Origin: Ovis canadensis
Taxonomy: Eukaryota > Chordata > Mammalia > Artiodactyla > Bovidae
Direction: 5' to 3'
DNA length: 64,000 nt
Assembly (NCBI RefSeq): GCF_042477335.2
Contig: NC_091251.1
Coordinates: 27,482,501-27,546,500 of the forward strand
The translations under genes were made by a program, and so were the position numbers. The notes beneath the pieces were generated by a model that saw only the letters and a list, made by a program, of their open reading frames with translations, did no database searches and was not told the DNA's origin. Positions 46,950 through 62,136 of this stretch are shown one piece after another. How positions within the stretch are numbered: the stretch's first letter is position 1; every line of letters begins with the position of its first letter.

Positions 46950-48539
46950 CAGTTCAGTTCAGTCACTCAGTCGTGTCCAACTCTCTGCGACGCCATGAAT
47001 CGCAGCACGCCAGGCCTCCCTGTCCATCACCATCTCCTGGAGTTCACTCAAACTCATGTCCATTGAGTCAGTGATACCATCCAGCCATCTCATCCTCTGT
47101 CGTCCCCTTCTCCTCCTGCCCCCAATCCCTGCCAGCATCAGAGTCTTTTCCAATGAGTCAGTTCTTCGCATGAAGTGGCCCAAGTACTGGAGTTTCAGCT
47201 TTAGCATCATTCCTTCCAAAGAACATCCAGGACTGATCTCCTTTAGGATGGACTGGTTGGATCTCCTTGCAGTCCAAGGGACTCTCAAGAGTCTTCTCCA
47301 ACACCACAGTTCAAAAGCATCAATTCTTTGGTGCTCAGCTTTCTTTACAGTCCAACTTTCACATCCATACATGACCACTAGAAAAACCATAGCCTTGACT
47401 AGACGGACCTTTGTAGGCAATATAACGTCTCTGCTTTTCAATATGCTATCTAGGTTGGTCATAACTTTCCTTCCAAGGAGTGTCTTTTTAATTTCATGGC
47501 TGCAATCACCATCTGCAGTGATTTTGGAGTCCCAAAAAATAAAGTCTGACACTATTTCCACTGTTTCCCCATCTATTTCCCATGAAGTGATGGGACCAGA
47601 TGCCATGATCTTAGTTTTCTGAATGTTGAGCTTTAAGCCAACTTTTTCACTCTCCTCTTTCACTTTCATCAAGAGGCTTTTTAGCTCCTCTTCACCTTCT
47701 GCCATAAGGGTGGTGTCATCTGCATATCTGAGGTTATTGATATTTCTCCCGGCAATCTTGATTCCAACTTGTGCTTCTTCCAGCCCAGTGTTTCTCATGA
47801 TGTACTCTGCATATAAGTTAAATAAGCAGGGTGACAATATACAGTCTTAACGTACTCCTTTCCCTATTTGGAACCAGTCTGTTGTTCCATGTCCAGTTCT
47901 AACTGTTGCTTCCTGACCTGCATATAGGTTTCTCAAGAGGCAGGTCAGGTGGTCTGGTATTCCCATCTCTCTCAGAATTTTCCACAGTTTATTGTGATCC
48001 ACACAGTCACAGGCTTTGGCATAGTCAATAAAGCAGAAAGAGATGTTTTTCTGGAACTCTCTTGCTTTTTCCATGATCCAGTGGATGTTGGTAATTTGAT
48101 CTCTGGTTCCTCTGTCTTTTCTAAAACCAGCTTGAACATCTGGAAGTTCACGGTTCACATATTGCTGAAGCCTGGCTTGCAGAATTTTGAGCATAACTTT
48201 ACTGGCATATGAGATGAGTGCAATTGTGAGGTAGTTTGAGCATTCTTTGGCATTGCCTTTCTTTGGGATTGGAATGAACACTGACCTTTTCCAGTCCTGC
48301 GGCCACTGCTGAGTTTTCCAAATTTGCTGGCATATTGAGTGCAGCACTTTCACAGCATCATCTTTCAGGATTTGAAATAGCTCCACTGGAATTCCATCAC
48401 CTCCACTAGCTTTGTTCATCGTGATGCTTTCTAAGGCTCACTTGATTTCACATTCCAGGATGTCTGGCTCTAGGTGAGTGATCACACCATCATGGTTATC
48501 TTGGTCATGAAGATCTTTTTTGTATAGTCTTTTTGTGCA
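46950..48539 (-). mobile_element. BovB LINE, 5'-truncated, antisense, with 12-base target-site duplication
   Basis: This 1,590-base BovB insertion is flanked by GTGAGGAGGGTT at 46938-46949 and 48540-48551. On the minus strand it holds the reverse-transcriptase C-terminal two thirds in one frame: 48419 down to 46959, broken only by a TAA at 47847-47849 where the other BovB copy has a Gln codon (GKGVR then stop, in place of GKGVRQGC). The box [18 protein letters not shown] and the terminal zinc-less [19 protein letters not shown] region are intact. The endonuclease half is missing, so it is a dead copy. Confidence 0.95.
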
Positions 48540-49152
48540 GTGAGGAGGGTTACCACACTGTAAAATGCCTCAGCAGCAACTCTGAAGAACAAAGCTGCTT
48601 TCCTTAAAAGCTGTACAGCCTACGATTGTATGTCTCCTGTTCAGTGCAGATGTCTTGTGGGTTCTAGGAACGGGAGACTATAAAGCCTCTGGTGGTTGGG
48701 TGGTGAGGCAGAGACCCTCAAAGATTAAGGGCTGAGGCCTCTAGGAGTCATGCGACTTGCCCAAGGCTAAGTGCCAGCCCCCCAAAAACCTGCCCCCACC
48801 TCCACCCAAAGGACACCCTCTCTGCTTCAGTTTCTAGAAGGCGCTAGCAGCATGGCTTGGGGGCTCCATCTGTAGACGCCCTCTGCCAGCCCCAGCCCCA
48901 CAACCCTCAGCCTCCTCCAAAGAGAGCTGGGACCCCCAAACTCAGGATCCTGAGTGGCACAGATGGCCAGGGGGCAGTGGCAGCACCTGCCTTCAGCCAG
49001 ACAGGGCCGAGCAGGCCCTTGGGGTCAGCCCAGGGCTCCTGCCAGGCCCCAGACCAGCCACTCCCCTGCTCCAGGGTCCCTCCTCCTCCTGCCTCCCAAA
49101 TTCACACCCCAAGGAAGTAGCAGCAGCCAGTGGGGCTTGGCTCCACACTGCC

Positions 49153-49158
49153 TTTATT
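49153..49158 (-). terminator. Candidate CLN6 polyadenylation signal AATAAA
   Basis: On the minus strand GTGAATAAAGGCAG provides a canonical hexamer about 1.38 kb after the stop. It is the first good signal in an otherwise GC-rich stretch. Confidence 0.65.
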
Positions 49159-50226
49159 CACACTGCTCACCCCTGATGCTGCCAGCTGACAGGGACTGAC
49201 CGGGGCTGGGGGACCCCTACATGAAAGGAGGATTTGAGGCAGAGTCCCTGGGAGCACAGGAGAGGAGAGGAGGGCAGGGAAGGCGAGGTAGCCCCCCTGA
49301 GCCCCTCGCAAGCATGCAGGCCAGCAATGCCAGGAAGCGAGGCTGTGTGCCTGGCCCTGGTGCTGGGGTGGGGGGCATCTTGCCAGAACAAGGCCCCCTT
49401 TCCTGGGAGTAGGGCCGCTGGTGGCAGGTGTGGATTCAGGCTGAGACACGCTGACGAGAGCCCCACGATGTCTGCCTCTAGTGAGTGCAAGTACCTGAGA
49501 ACTCTGCCTTCAGCGGCCGCTCAGAAACCTTGAGCAGGTGAACGAAGCAGGTGCCACGATCCTGAAGGCGGGACAGAGACCGAGTTCCCGGGAGGGGAAG
49601 GTGGCTGGGAACGACCACTGCCAGACCCCAAGATCAGGCCGGCAGTTGGGGGAGGGCTGGCTCTGGCTCCCAACCCCACGCAGCCTGCAGTGGGGTGAGG
49701 ATCCGGGGTGCACATACCCCTCCCAGGGTTGAAGAAGGCAGGGACAAGGAGGAACCATTCACCCTTCCCAAGGCTGCCCTGAGAGGAGACGGCAACCAGC
49801 CCACAGCCGACTTGGGACCCGTCGGCCCGTCTGCTGCAAACATGTCCCAGGGAAGGGGGTGCATTGCAAATGAGTACACAGCAGGTTCACGGAACCCCTG
49901 TGGCCTGGCCTCAGGGTCAGGTGGTCTGAGGGGTGAGCCGGGTGGTAGGGACAGGCTAAGTTCCCTCCCAACCTCTGCCCCACCCAGGCCTCTCCCCTGC
50001 GGCTACCAGGAGACACCCAGGAGGAAGAGACAGCCCTGGGCAGTGAGAGTGAGAAGGCCCAACTCCAGCGTGCACGGGAAGGCCGGGGCCAGCTCTTGGT
50101 CTGGACACACTGCCTCACACACACACACACCCCCCACCCCCACCCCACCCCCTATCCACAGGCACCAGGCATACTCTCACCCACACTCTCAGCTGTGGGC
50201 TACACACATGTGGGTGCACACAGGCA

Positions 50227-50500
50227 CACACTCCGCACACTCAGACACTTTCGGCCGTCCATCCCCAGTGGGTGCACACACACACACACACACTCCGCAC
50301 ACTCAGACACCTTCGGCCGTCCATCCCCAGTGGGTGCACACACACACACACACACTCCGCACACTCAGACACCTTCGGCCGTCCATCCCCAGTGGGTGCA
50401 CACACGCACACACTCCGCACACTCAGACACCTTCGGCCGTCCATCCCCAGTGGGTGCACACACGCACACACTCCCGACACTCACTCTCAACCATCCATCT
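50227..50500. repeat. Minisatellite with CA/GT tracts, 58-62 base unit, about 4.5 copies
   Basis: The block CTCCGCACACTCAGACAC, then TTCGGCCGTCCATCCCCAG, then TGGGTGCACAC with a variable CA tract, repeats with starts at 50231, 50293, 50355 and 50413 (spacing 62, 62, 58). A degenerate fifth copy starts near 50471. It lies in the CLN6 3' UTR and is read there as GT-rich RNA. A separate CA tract is at 50115-50130. Confidence 0.9.
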
Positions 50501-50536
50501 CCCACCCACAGAGCACCAGGGGCCTGTGCCCAGGAC

Positions 50537-52657
<2,121 letters not shown>

Positions 52658-52780
52658 CAGTAGTACAGGCCGCTGGGCACCACCAGGAGCAGGGCTGCCC
52701 CTGGCATTGAGCTCTCAGCTTTGGTGGGAGTAAAGCAGCCGCTGAAGTACATGAAGAGGATAAGGAAGAAGGGGATGTAC
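52658..52780 (-). CDS. CLN6: CLN6 coding exon 6, residues 181-222
   Basis: After TTGCAG the exon encodes [20 protein letters not shown], then [20 protein letters not shown] and YW, ending at GTGAGT. Two hydrophobic helices are separated by a short polar loop (TPTKAESS). Both edge codons are Trp codons split by introns. Confidence 0.95.
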
Positions 52781-54337
<1,557 letters not shown>

Positions 54338-54570
54338 TCAGGAAGGGTGTCTGGCCGCGCAGCCCCCGGCTACCCTCCCCCTGCCTGCCCATGCCTCCCT
54401 TAACTGCCCCCAGTCCCTCCCTATGGGGAGGAGGGGATCTGGGTGGGGGCATCCTGGCTGGGGGTTGAGGGTGGGTTGGGGGGGCGACCTGCTCTCTCTG
54501 GGGCACCTGTGATGGGTCGGCAATGTCTTTCGCCTCTAGGACAGACCGCACAGCGGAGGTGGGGGCTCAC

Positions 54571-54759
54571 CAGCGTCTCTGGCTTGAGATTCTTGATGAT
54601 GGGGTTCTCACGGACCGACAGATGGTTCTGGTAGCCACTGAAGATCAGGCGGTGGTTCACTGAGTCGCCCACCAGGTGGATGCTGGCCCCCATGATGAAG
54701 GTGATGATGCTAACGTAGATCAGGGAGCGTGGCAAGGTGCGGGGGCACCGCTCAATGAG
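54571..54759 (-). CDS. CLN6: CLN6 coding exon 4, residues 100-162
   Basis: The exon lies between CCTCAG and GTGAGC and encodes [20 protein letters not shown], then [20 protein letters not shown], then the loop up to NLKPETL. It contains one clear membrane helix (about residues 114-130). The conserved SVNHRL and [14 protein letters not shown] stretches identify CLN6. Confidence 0.96.
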
Positions 54760-56062
54760 CTGAGGTCAGAGGGAGGCCCCACAGCATGACCCCTGACACC
54801 ATCACCACCGGAGACGCCCTCCGCTGGCCCCACTCACACCCGGAGTGGGATGGATGCCACCAGCCGGAAAGCCTCTCTCACGCCGGTTCCCTCTAGGGCA
54901 GTCAGTCCAGCCTCCATCATCTTACACGATCCCTGTGAACCCAGCAGGTGCTGGGGAAGAGCACCCTCTTTGGCGCAAGAAGGAACACACTCCGCAGGGC
55001 CAGCTCATTGCTCAAGGTCAAACACACCCATATACTGTGCTGGAGATGACAGCTAGGCCTTCCACAGAGGCAAGCCAGGCCCTGACCTCCCACCACCCCT
55101 AATTCTACTTCTGGGTGACTGGGCTGGACTGTTGAGGCTGGGCTGCTCCCATTTCTGAGCAACTGAACCATGCAAACAAAAATGTGGGGCAGGTGTTTCT
55201 GAAACTAAGTTGTTTAACTAAAGACCCCTTCAAATTCAGAGACTGCACCTTCCTTACTTTGAAAGAAAGAAAATGAAGTCACTCAGTTGAGTCCGACTCT
55301 TTATGACCCCATGGAATGTAACCTACCAGGCTCTTCCATCCATGGGATTTTCCAGGCAAGAATACTGGAGTGGGTTGCCATTTCCTTCTCCAGGAGATCT
55401 TCCTGACCCAGGGACTGAACCGGGTCTCCCGCATTATAGGCAGACGCTTTACCGTCTGAGCCACCAAGGATGTTCGGAAATGTCTCTAAAAACACAAGGA
55501 TGGGGATAGTAAATAGCAGTAGTTTTAAGAGCCTTTACTTGGCAAAATGCAAAGCCAGCAGAGCAGAGAGCCCTCTAGGAGACATCTCTCTGTTCCCAGT
55601 GGCGCCTCAAAGTCAGGGCTCTCGGTCCGAAGGAGAGAGTTCACCCTCCATTGCTGCCCTTCCTTCTTCCGGCCCCCACCTGCCTGCCCAACTGGTCCCT
55701 GACCTCTTCCTGAGCAAGCCAGCCACTCCTTCCGCCTCAGCCTCCCCAAACACGGCTCCTCAAGCCCGGCCTTCTTTTCAGATACTCCCGCCTGAAGGTC
55801 TCTCCCAGTTCACCCCCAGGCACATCAGGTGGAGGCCCAAATCACATGCCCCTCCCTGGGGAAGCCTGCTCCATCCCTCCCAGGCAGAGGCAGCCCTGCC
55901 TCCCCTGGAGCCCTCAGGCCCTTGACACATCCCCTCTGTCATAGCCTTCGGCCCCCAGAGTCAGGCAAGGGGACGGCCTGATTCAGGGCACTCCCAGGGC
56001 TGAGCTGCAGAGCAGAGAAAGGAACGAGGGCAGGGAGGGAGAGGAGGGGCCTGGGGTAGTAC
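54760..56062 (-). other. CLN6 intron 3, with Bov-tA
   Basis: No exon is recognised. A Bov-tA occupies 55258-55473. The rest is unique GC-moderate sequence. Confidence 0.6.
55258..55473 (-). mobile_element. Bov-tA SINE, antisense to the plus strand (same sense as CLN6)
   Basis: It begins with a GAAA run and AATGAAGTCACTCAGTTGAG and ends with the reversed head GGGTCTCCCGCATTATAGGC, ACCGTCTGAGCCACC. Confidence 0.9.
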
Positions 56063-56161
56063 CTTGAGCAGGAGGAAGGGCGTGATGATGTTGTAGGCCA
56101 TGTGGAAGTAGTCCCCCACGCTGGGCTTGTTGAGCGGAAACCACTCGAGAGGGAACACCAG
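56063..56161 (-). CDS. CLN6: CLN6 coding exon 3, residues 67-99
   Basis: The acceptor is CCCCAG and the donor GTACTA. The 33 codons read [20 protein letters not shown] then [13 protein letters not shown], in phase 0 at both ends. The tail is a hydrophobic membrane segment. Sequence and phase match the known protein. Confidence 0.95.
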
Positions 56162-57850
56162 CTGGGGAGCAAGTGGAGAATGCAGTTTACAAGGCCTGAC
56201 CCACGCAGCCCTCAGAACTGCCTCTGCACACACTGTGCTCTTTCTGTGATCTCCTGGAATCCTCCTGGCAGCACTGAGGTGAAGGTGTTTCCAGACAAAC
56301 TGAGTCCCGGAGAAGGTAGACGTGTCCCCAGTCACACAGCAGGTGCAAACCCAGAGTCTGATCCTGTGTCCCTCTTCCTGTGGATACTAAGTAAAGGTCC
56401 CTTGGTACCCACCAGCCTGGGAGTTGGAAGATCCTTTGGGACTCAAGCATGCCAAAAACTTTCTGGGTGACCCCAGGGCAAGTTCTTCCCTTCTTCCTGC
56501 CTCAGTTTCCCCATCTGTAACACGAAATGTGGCCCAGATGGTCTACATGGACCCTTAGTGATCTGGCTCCTTAGAATGATGACAAGAAATGCTGACCACC
56601 CAGGTGTGAAAAACGCCCTGTCCACTGAGCAGATGGACCACTTCCAAATCAGGTCGGAACTATACCATCTGCAACAAAGGAGAAAATAAGTGAGTTCTAA
56701 ACGCAGTTTCAGTGCTTCCTTTCCTACCTTCCCTGAGACAGGCCAGGGCCATTCCTCTGTCTGAACTTCCCATGTTCTTCCTACTGGTCTACCCCAGTGA
56801 GTCCAGCCTTGTCGGGGTTAGTGTGATAACACCTATACAAGATCACAACACTTCCAATCCCTGCTCTGCCAAACTGTACCTCTAGAATCTCCTGATGGAG
56901 AACACCTGTAACGATCATAAATTTCAATCAAAACTTTAAATGTTTATTTCTTTTAATTACAAAATGTTGTGCTGGATAAAACCAACCTGCAGAAATAAAT
57001 CTCCCAGGAGACAGGAGTCTCAATCTCTTTCTTACTTGCTGTGTGGGCATCTCTATAGCTTTATCTACAGCAAGATATACAGCTGGCCGAAACACCCGGT
57101 GATAGCAAAGAATCAGAAATAGGCCAACTCTTCAACCAAACAGGACTACTTGAATACACTACAGCACCTCTTTATTACAGAAGGTTAAGCAACCATGAAC
57201 AGAGATGACACCTCGTATGTGCTGACATGGAGAGCTATCCATGAAACAGTCTAAAGTAAAACAAGTAAGCTATAGACTAAGGTATAAAGTAAAATCTTAT
57301 TTTGGTTAGAGGGGAAAAAAGAGATGTACACATGTGTTGCATGAGCAGAGAAAGGAGTGGAAGGATGCCCCCCAAACAGTCAGAAGTGGGACTGCAAAGG
57401 GAGTCTCACACTTCTTTATATTACTGGGGATGAACTTACTTGTTATAGAACCATGACATACTACTTTTATAACTTGTAAAAGGTTTTATTTTGCAGTTAT
57501 TAAAAATTTGAGACTATCATGTATACATCTGAAAAGCTCATGTATACACTAGACCTTTTCAGATGTATGCTCCTCCTGAGCCCACTTAGGCTTACAGCGG
57601 CCACAGCGACTCTAAGCAGGATGGCGGGAGGTGATCTGCCCTACCGGGGAGCCCTATTAGGCCAGATGAGGCTGAGTCTTAGTGAGTGAGGAGAGCCACG
57701 AGCCACCCTGGCCTCATCTCCCCTCTCCCTGGAACACCCATTTGATGGGTAGCTCCTTTGTCCCCTGGAACCTTTGTGCTGCAAGGGGGCTCAGGTCAGC
57801 TGGTCCAACCAGTCTTCTTACAGATGAGAGAACCAAAGCCCAGATGATAC

Positions 57851-58130
57851 TGCTGCTGCTGCTGCTGCTAAGTCGCTTCAGTCGTGTCTGACTCTGTGCG
57901 ACCCCATAGACGGCAGCCCACCAGGCTTCCCCGTCCCTGAGATTCTCCAGGGAAGAACACTGGAGTGGGTTGCCATTTCCTTCTCCAATGCAGGAAAGTG
58001 CAAAGTGAAAGTGAAGTCGCTCAGTTGTGTCCAACTCTTAGCGATCCCATGGACTGCAGCCTACCAGGCTCCTCTGCCCGTGGGATTTTCCAGGCAAGAG
58101 TATTGGAGTGGGTTGCCATTGCCTTCTCTG
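57851..58130 (-). mobile_element. BOV-A2 SINE, antisense, with (TGC)n tail and near-perfect 10-base duplication
   Basis: Two reversed Bov-A monomers follow a TGCTGCTGCTGCTGC tail. Flanks are CAGATGATAC (57841-57850) and CAGATGACAC (58131-58140), 9 of 10 alike. Confidence 0.88.
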
Positions 58131-58689
58131 CAGATGACACAGACTTGCCCCAAATCACCTACAAACCTGACTGGGTGCCCTGACTCCTGGGTCAGTCCCT
58201 TTTCTTCACTTACATTTAAAATACAGCTTGTAAACCTTACCAAAAGCCTACAGAAAGGAGACTCAGCATCCACCATACCTCCTCCCCGAAACCACTGCCA
58301 GCAGCTTTTCTTCATCCCCGTGAAGTCTTGGATCCCACGTATGTAAGATCGTTTGGGCCGTTACTGACTGGCAGGCAGCTCATGTGCATGCCACCCAGGC
58401 ATCTGTTTTCTCCTTAAACCTTCCAGAATGCTCTATAGTACCCACAATTCCTGTTCACTGCCCAGACAGCATCCTCCATCCTGCATAGAGCAAAGCTGAC
58501 TTACCCAGTCCCTACTGCTGGACACTCAAGTCCCTTCCAGGTTTTGGCTATTGTGAGCAACACTGCAGTGAACACCTTTGGCACAGGCTCTCGCCTGTGA
58601 TTACATCTTCAGGGCAGATTCTAGGAAAGGGTCATACTGAGCCAGGCGGGATGAACATATTAGGGTTCTGAATACAATCATGATGGAAA

Positions 58690-58870
58690 TGGGGGGTGGG
58701 CTCTGGGGCCAGAGTGCCTGGGTGGGGGTGGCAGATGCTGGCTCCTCCACTTGCGGACTGGGTGACCCCGAGCCAGCTACTTACCCTCTCTGTCCAAAGT
58801 CTTCTCATCTACAAAACTGAGATTAACAATAGCACTGATGGGAGAATTAAGAAGTTTAAACACATAAAGA
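58690..58870 (+). mobile_element. MIR SINE, plus orientation
   Basis: CTCTGGGGCCAGAGTGCCTG, then CTCCTCCACTTGCGGACTGG and CTCATCTACAAAACTGAGAT follow the MIR order. Confidence 0.7.
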
Positions 58871-59639
58871 TCTTAACTGCTACTTCTAGCTTACTGTAAT
58901 TATTGTTATTCCTTTAGGACAGGAATATATCTTGCTAGGCACTATCTAAGTACCAGTTATCACCTTGACCATCTGCTTTCCCAAAGGACTTTGCTACTTT
59001 GCAATATCACTAGCATGTACAAGGTGTCAGCTTCAGTGCTGGATATTGTTGTTTTTACCACCCATATGCAAAAATTAACACCTCAGTACATGGTGATACC
59101 TCACCTTCTGTTACCTATCTGTCTATCCATCTAGCTGTCTAGCTGCTCATCAAGTGAGGGGCTTTGGTGCTCTTCCAGTGTTAATCTCCATAGAGGCCAC
59201 CACTGTACGCTGAGGCATGGGGTGGCCTTGGAGAGAAGGGGACGGTTTCACGAGATGACACTAAAAATTACCCAAGGCTCAAGGCACATATGACACGCAC
59301 ACTCAGCCCATACTCTTCACCTCCAGAAAACACAATTCTATCCAAGGCTGTGGGCAAGACTGGTAGGATCCTTTTCCATACTCCACTGTCTGAATTGGTG
59401 CTTTGGTTCAACCTGAATGCGAGATACTGGGGCAGGTGGTGGGGTCACACCACAGTATGACTGTTCGGATCCCCCACTCTCTGGCAGCTGCCACACTGGG
59501 TACAGCCGCAGCACTAAGGGACCGCATTCTCACAGTGTACCAGTAGGGGCAAGGGCTTGTCTGAGGTCACTCTGATCATTCAGACCACACTGTCTCCACA
59601 CTGCCAGTCGGGGGGTTCCATCCACAGCTTCATGCTCAC

Positions 59640-59754
59640 CATGGCTATGGGGCGGCCAAAGTCCAGAACCCAGTTCTGCAGAGTGAAGTAGAACCAGAGG
59701 TCAAGGTGGAAGGGAGCCGTGCCAGCAGCCTCGTCAGCCTTGACGGAGCTGTGC
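59640..59754 (-). CDS. CLN6: CLN6 coding exon 2, residues 29-66
   Basis: The exon follows TTCCCAG and ends ATG|GTGAGC. It encodes [20 protein letters not shown] and on to DFGRPIAM, which includes the entry to the first membrane segment. Arg62, encoded by CGC at 59652-59654, is intact; a c.184C>T Arg62Cys change here is the one I recall as causing CLN6 disease in sheep. The first base completes the last codon of exon 1, which is not in the window. Confidence 0.95.
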
Positions 59755-60089
59755 CTGGGAAAGAAGTAAACGAAAGCAGTCAGCCCTCCTCTCCTCCATG
59801 GGAAGATTCCCCACCAGGACAAGCCACAGGAATTTGTGGGCAGGAGGAAACACACATGGTTAAGTTCTAGGCAAAGGTTTGGCTCGAAGTACTGGGGCCT
59901 GGGGGAAGGGATCGGAGATGGACTCCGTCTGCCCTGACAGTTGCTTCTCTAGGATTCAAGAAGGAAAATACTCAACAGATACAATCACACTGGGCTCTCA
60001 CCTATAAGTCTATAGGTGACGGGGAGATCGGATGGAGCAGAGGATGCAAACGTGGCTGAAAGGCATGAAACATGGAGATGGATGATGCT

Positions 60090-60245
60090 AGCTAGGCTTT
60101 ACTGAACACTTTCTACATTCCAGGCACTCCTCCAGCTGTTTACATGTACCATCTCATTTAAGTCTCTTAATCCTCACAGAAACCCTCTGAGGTCACACTA
60201 TTACCCTCATTTTACAAGTGAAACAACTGAGCCCAAGACGTTAAG
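60090..60245 (-). mobile_element. MIR SINE, antisense
   Basis: CTACATTCCAGGCACTCCTC, ACCATCTCATTTAAGTCTCT and CCTCATTTTACAAGTGAAAC follow the reversed MIR order. Confidence 0.7.
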
Positions 60246-60247
60246 TG

Positions 60248-60365
60248 CTGTTGTGCTGTGCGTAAGCAGTTGTGTCTGACTCTGTGCGACCCCGTGGACT
60301 GCAGCCCACCAGGCTCCTCTGTCCATGGGGATTCTCCAGGCAAGAATACGGGAGCGGGTTGCCTC
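60248..60365 (-). mobile_element. Bov-A SINE fragment, antisense
   Basis: GCAGTTGTGTCTGACTCTGT to GGCAAGAATACGGGAGCGGG is a reversed Bov-A body, truncated. Confidence 0.8.
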
Positions 60366-60416
60366 AAATGATTACGTTTCAGAGCTTCTGCTGTTAACCT
60401 CTAGTCTTAAAGTCAT

Positions 60417-60622
60417 AGGTTTCCCTGGTGGCTCAGTGGTAAAGAATCTGCCTGCCAAGATGAGATGTGAGTTTGATCCCTGGGTGAGGAAGATCCCCTG
60501 CAGAAGGAAACGGTAACCCACTCCAGTATTCTGGAGAATCCCATGGACAGAGGAGCCTGGTGGATTATACAGTCCATGAGGTGGCAAAGAGTCAGACATG
60601 ACTGAAGTGACTTAGCAGGCAC
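60417..60622 (+). mobile_element. Bov-tA SINE, plus orientation
   Basis: Head GGTTTCCCTGGTGGCTCAGT, tail CAGTCCATGAGGTGGCAAAG and GACATGACTGAAGTGAC. Confidence 0.88.
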
Positions 60623-61936
60623 CTACCTGTTCATTTCAGCGGCTAATCAAACATTAGCTTAGAGGTGCCATGAAGGTTTCCCTCTGTCAGCACTGCTATT
60701 GCTTCGGTAATTTTCTGGGATCCTTTTCAGCCAATTCCAAGAATGGTCCGCACTGGGTTGCTAGAGCAACTCAGACTCAGGAAGGCAAGCTGTTGGGGAT
60801 CTCATTATCCTCTGGTGGCAGAATGGATGGGTGGAGTGGGTTTGTCCAGGTCAGCTAAGCCTTCCTATCCACCCCCTCTGCTCAGTGCCCACTTACTGTG
60901 TGCCATGCTAGAAGCGTCACCAGCACCATCTCAATGAAGCCCCACAGCAATACCAGGAGACTCTTACCCTCCCATTTTACAAACAAGGAAACTGAGGCTT
61001 AGCCAAGGTTGCCTGCCCTAATAAGAAGCTGCATCAACTATTCCTCTGTCAGACTATTTCCCATTCCCTCCTCCTACTGGTGAAAGATGATGTTCCCTGA
61101 GATAGAGGGAAGGCCAAAAACCCAGGATGGCCCAGTGGGACTTTTCTAACTACAGTTGAAAAGAGCACCCTCCGGAGGGCCCGAGAGCCCGGGGCTGCCT
61201 GAGGCCAAAGTACCAGCCTCAAGGGACAGTCAGATGAGAATGAAGCGGCCCTGCAGAGAAGAGCAGGGAAAAAGAGGAGAAAAAGGCCCGAGAGGGTTCA
61301 CATCCCCAGTTCCAGGCATCCCCAAGGCAACAGTTTGGCCACAAGAGCCCAGACATTCTCTTTTGCTAAGGGGGCTGCAGTTCACACTGGCTTTCTGTCA
61401 CTCTGCAACCCAGGAGTCCTGAAGTACACAGAATTCAAACCGGGGTCTATATGGATTCAAGACGTATACTCTAAGTTGTTTGCTACTCTGCTGCTGATTA
61501 CTATCAGCTATAGAATATATCAGGAGATCAAGATACAGAAGGACTAGTGTGGCCTGGAGCAGCATGCAAAGCCTGCAGGAAGGAATGCAGCCTGGAAACA
61601 TGGATGGGTGGATTCCTGTTGGCAGAAAAGCGGCGAGAGTGCAGCATCAAAGGCCTGGAGGTGGGAGTGAGAAAAGCGCTGCAGAGAGCTGGGATGCCTG
61701 GCTTACTAGTGGAAGGAAGAGAAGGAGGGGCTGCCGGGCCTTCAGACTGGGCAGATACTCAGAGACAACTAACCGTGAGGACAGTCTAGATAGAGTACGA
61801 CATGAGTGACTGGTGCACAAGTCCCCCTGTGCCCTTCCGCTTCATGACCATCAAGGCAAGGCCTCCAAAAGCAGGCAGGGACAACCTCCAGGCCTGAAGA
61901 GCTTAGATGAGGAAGAAGGAAATAGTCTTCACTGTT

Positions 61937-62136
61937 GGGACTTCCCTGGTGGTCCACTGGCTAAGACTCTGAGCTCCCAATGCAAGGGGCCCAGGTTCAA
62001 TCCCTGGTCAGAGAACGAGATCCCATATGCCACAACTAAAGAGCCCACATGCCGTGATGAAGATCCAGTGTGCCTCGATGAAGACCTGGTGCAACCAAAT
62101 AAATAAATAGATAAACATTTAAAACAAAAAAAAAAG
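61937..62136 (+). mobile_element. CHR-type SINE with imperfect 12-base duplication
   Basis: The head GGACTTCCCTGGTGGTCCAC and promoter GGTTCAATCCCTGGTCAGAG lead to an A-rich tail. Flanks GTCTTCACTGTT (61925-61936) and GTCCTCAGTGTT (62137-62148) agree at 10 of 12 bases. Confidence 0.82.

Larger units (their letters stand above)
42000..49134. other. Spacer between CLN6 and CALML4, repeat-rich
   Basis: About 7 kb contains two BovB copies, at least three Bov-tA or CHR SINEs and unique GC-rich sequence. The CALML4 promoter should lie at the left side, near 41960-42200, where sequence is moderately GC-rich but not a clear CpG island. No exon is recognised. Confidence 0.5.
49135..50536 (-). other. 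CLN6: CLN6 3' untranslated region (inferred)
   Basis: From the CLN6 stop to an AATAAA at 49153-49158 on the minus strand lies about 1.4 kb of GC-rich sequence with no SINE. In its first 330 bases it carries a GT-rich minisatellite. The extent is inferred from the polyadenylation signal. Confidence 0.7.
56162..59639 (-). other. CLN6 intron 2, with MIR, L1 and BOV-A2 copies
   Basis: Contents: a MIR at about 56440-56570 (TGCCTCAGTTTCCCCATCTG), an unidentified old AT-rich LINE-like stretch at 56890-57500, BOV-A2 at 57851, an antisense L1 piece at about 58490-58650 (CCAGGTTTTGGCTATTGTGA), and a MIR at 58690-58870. No exon is seen. Confidence 0.55.

Noticed and set aside
47056..47622. 188-residue open frame on the plus strand
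   Set aside because: This is the opposite strand of the BovB reverse transcriptase; the real coding sense is minus.
50231..50480. Regularly spaced repeats resembling a CRISPR array
   Set aside because: The variable part is a CA tract rather than unique spacers, the repeat core is about 45 bases, and the host is a mammal; it is a minisatellite.
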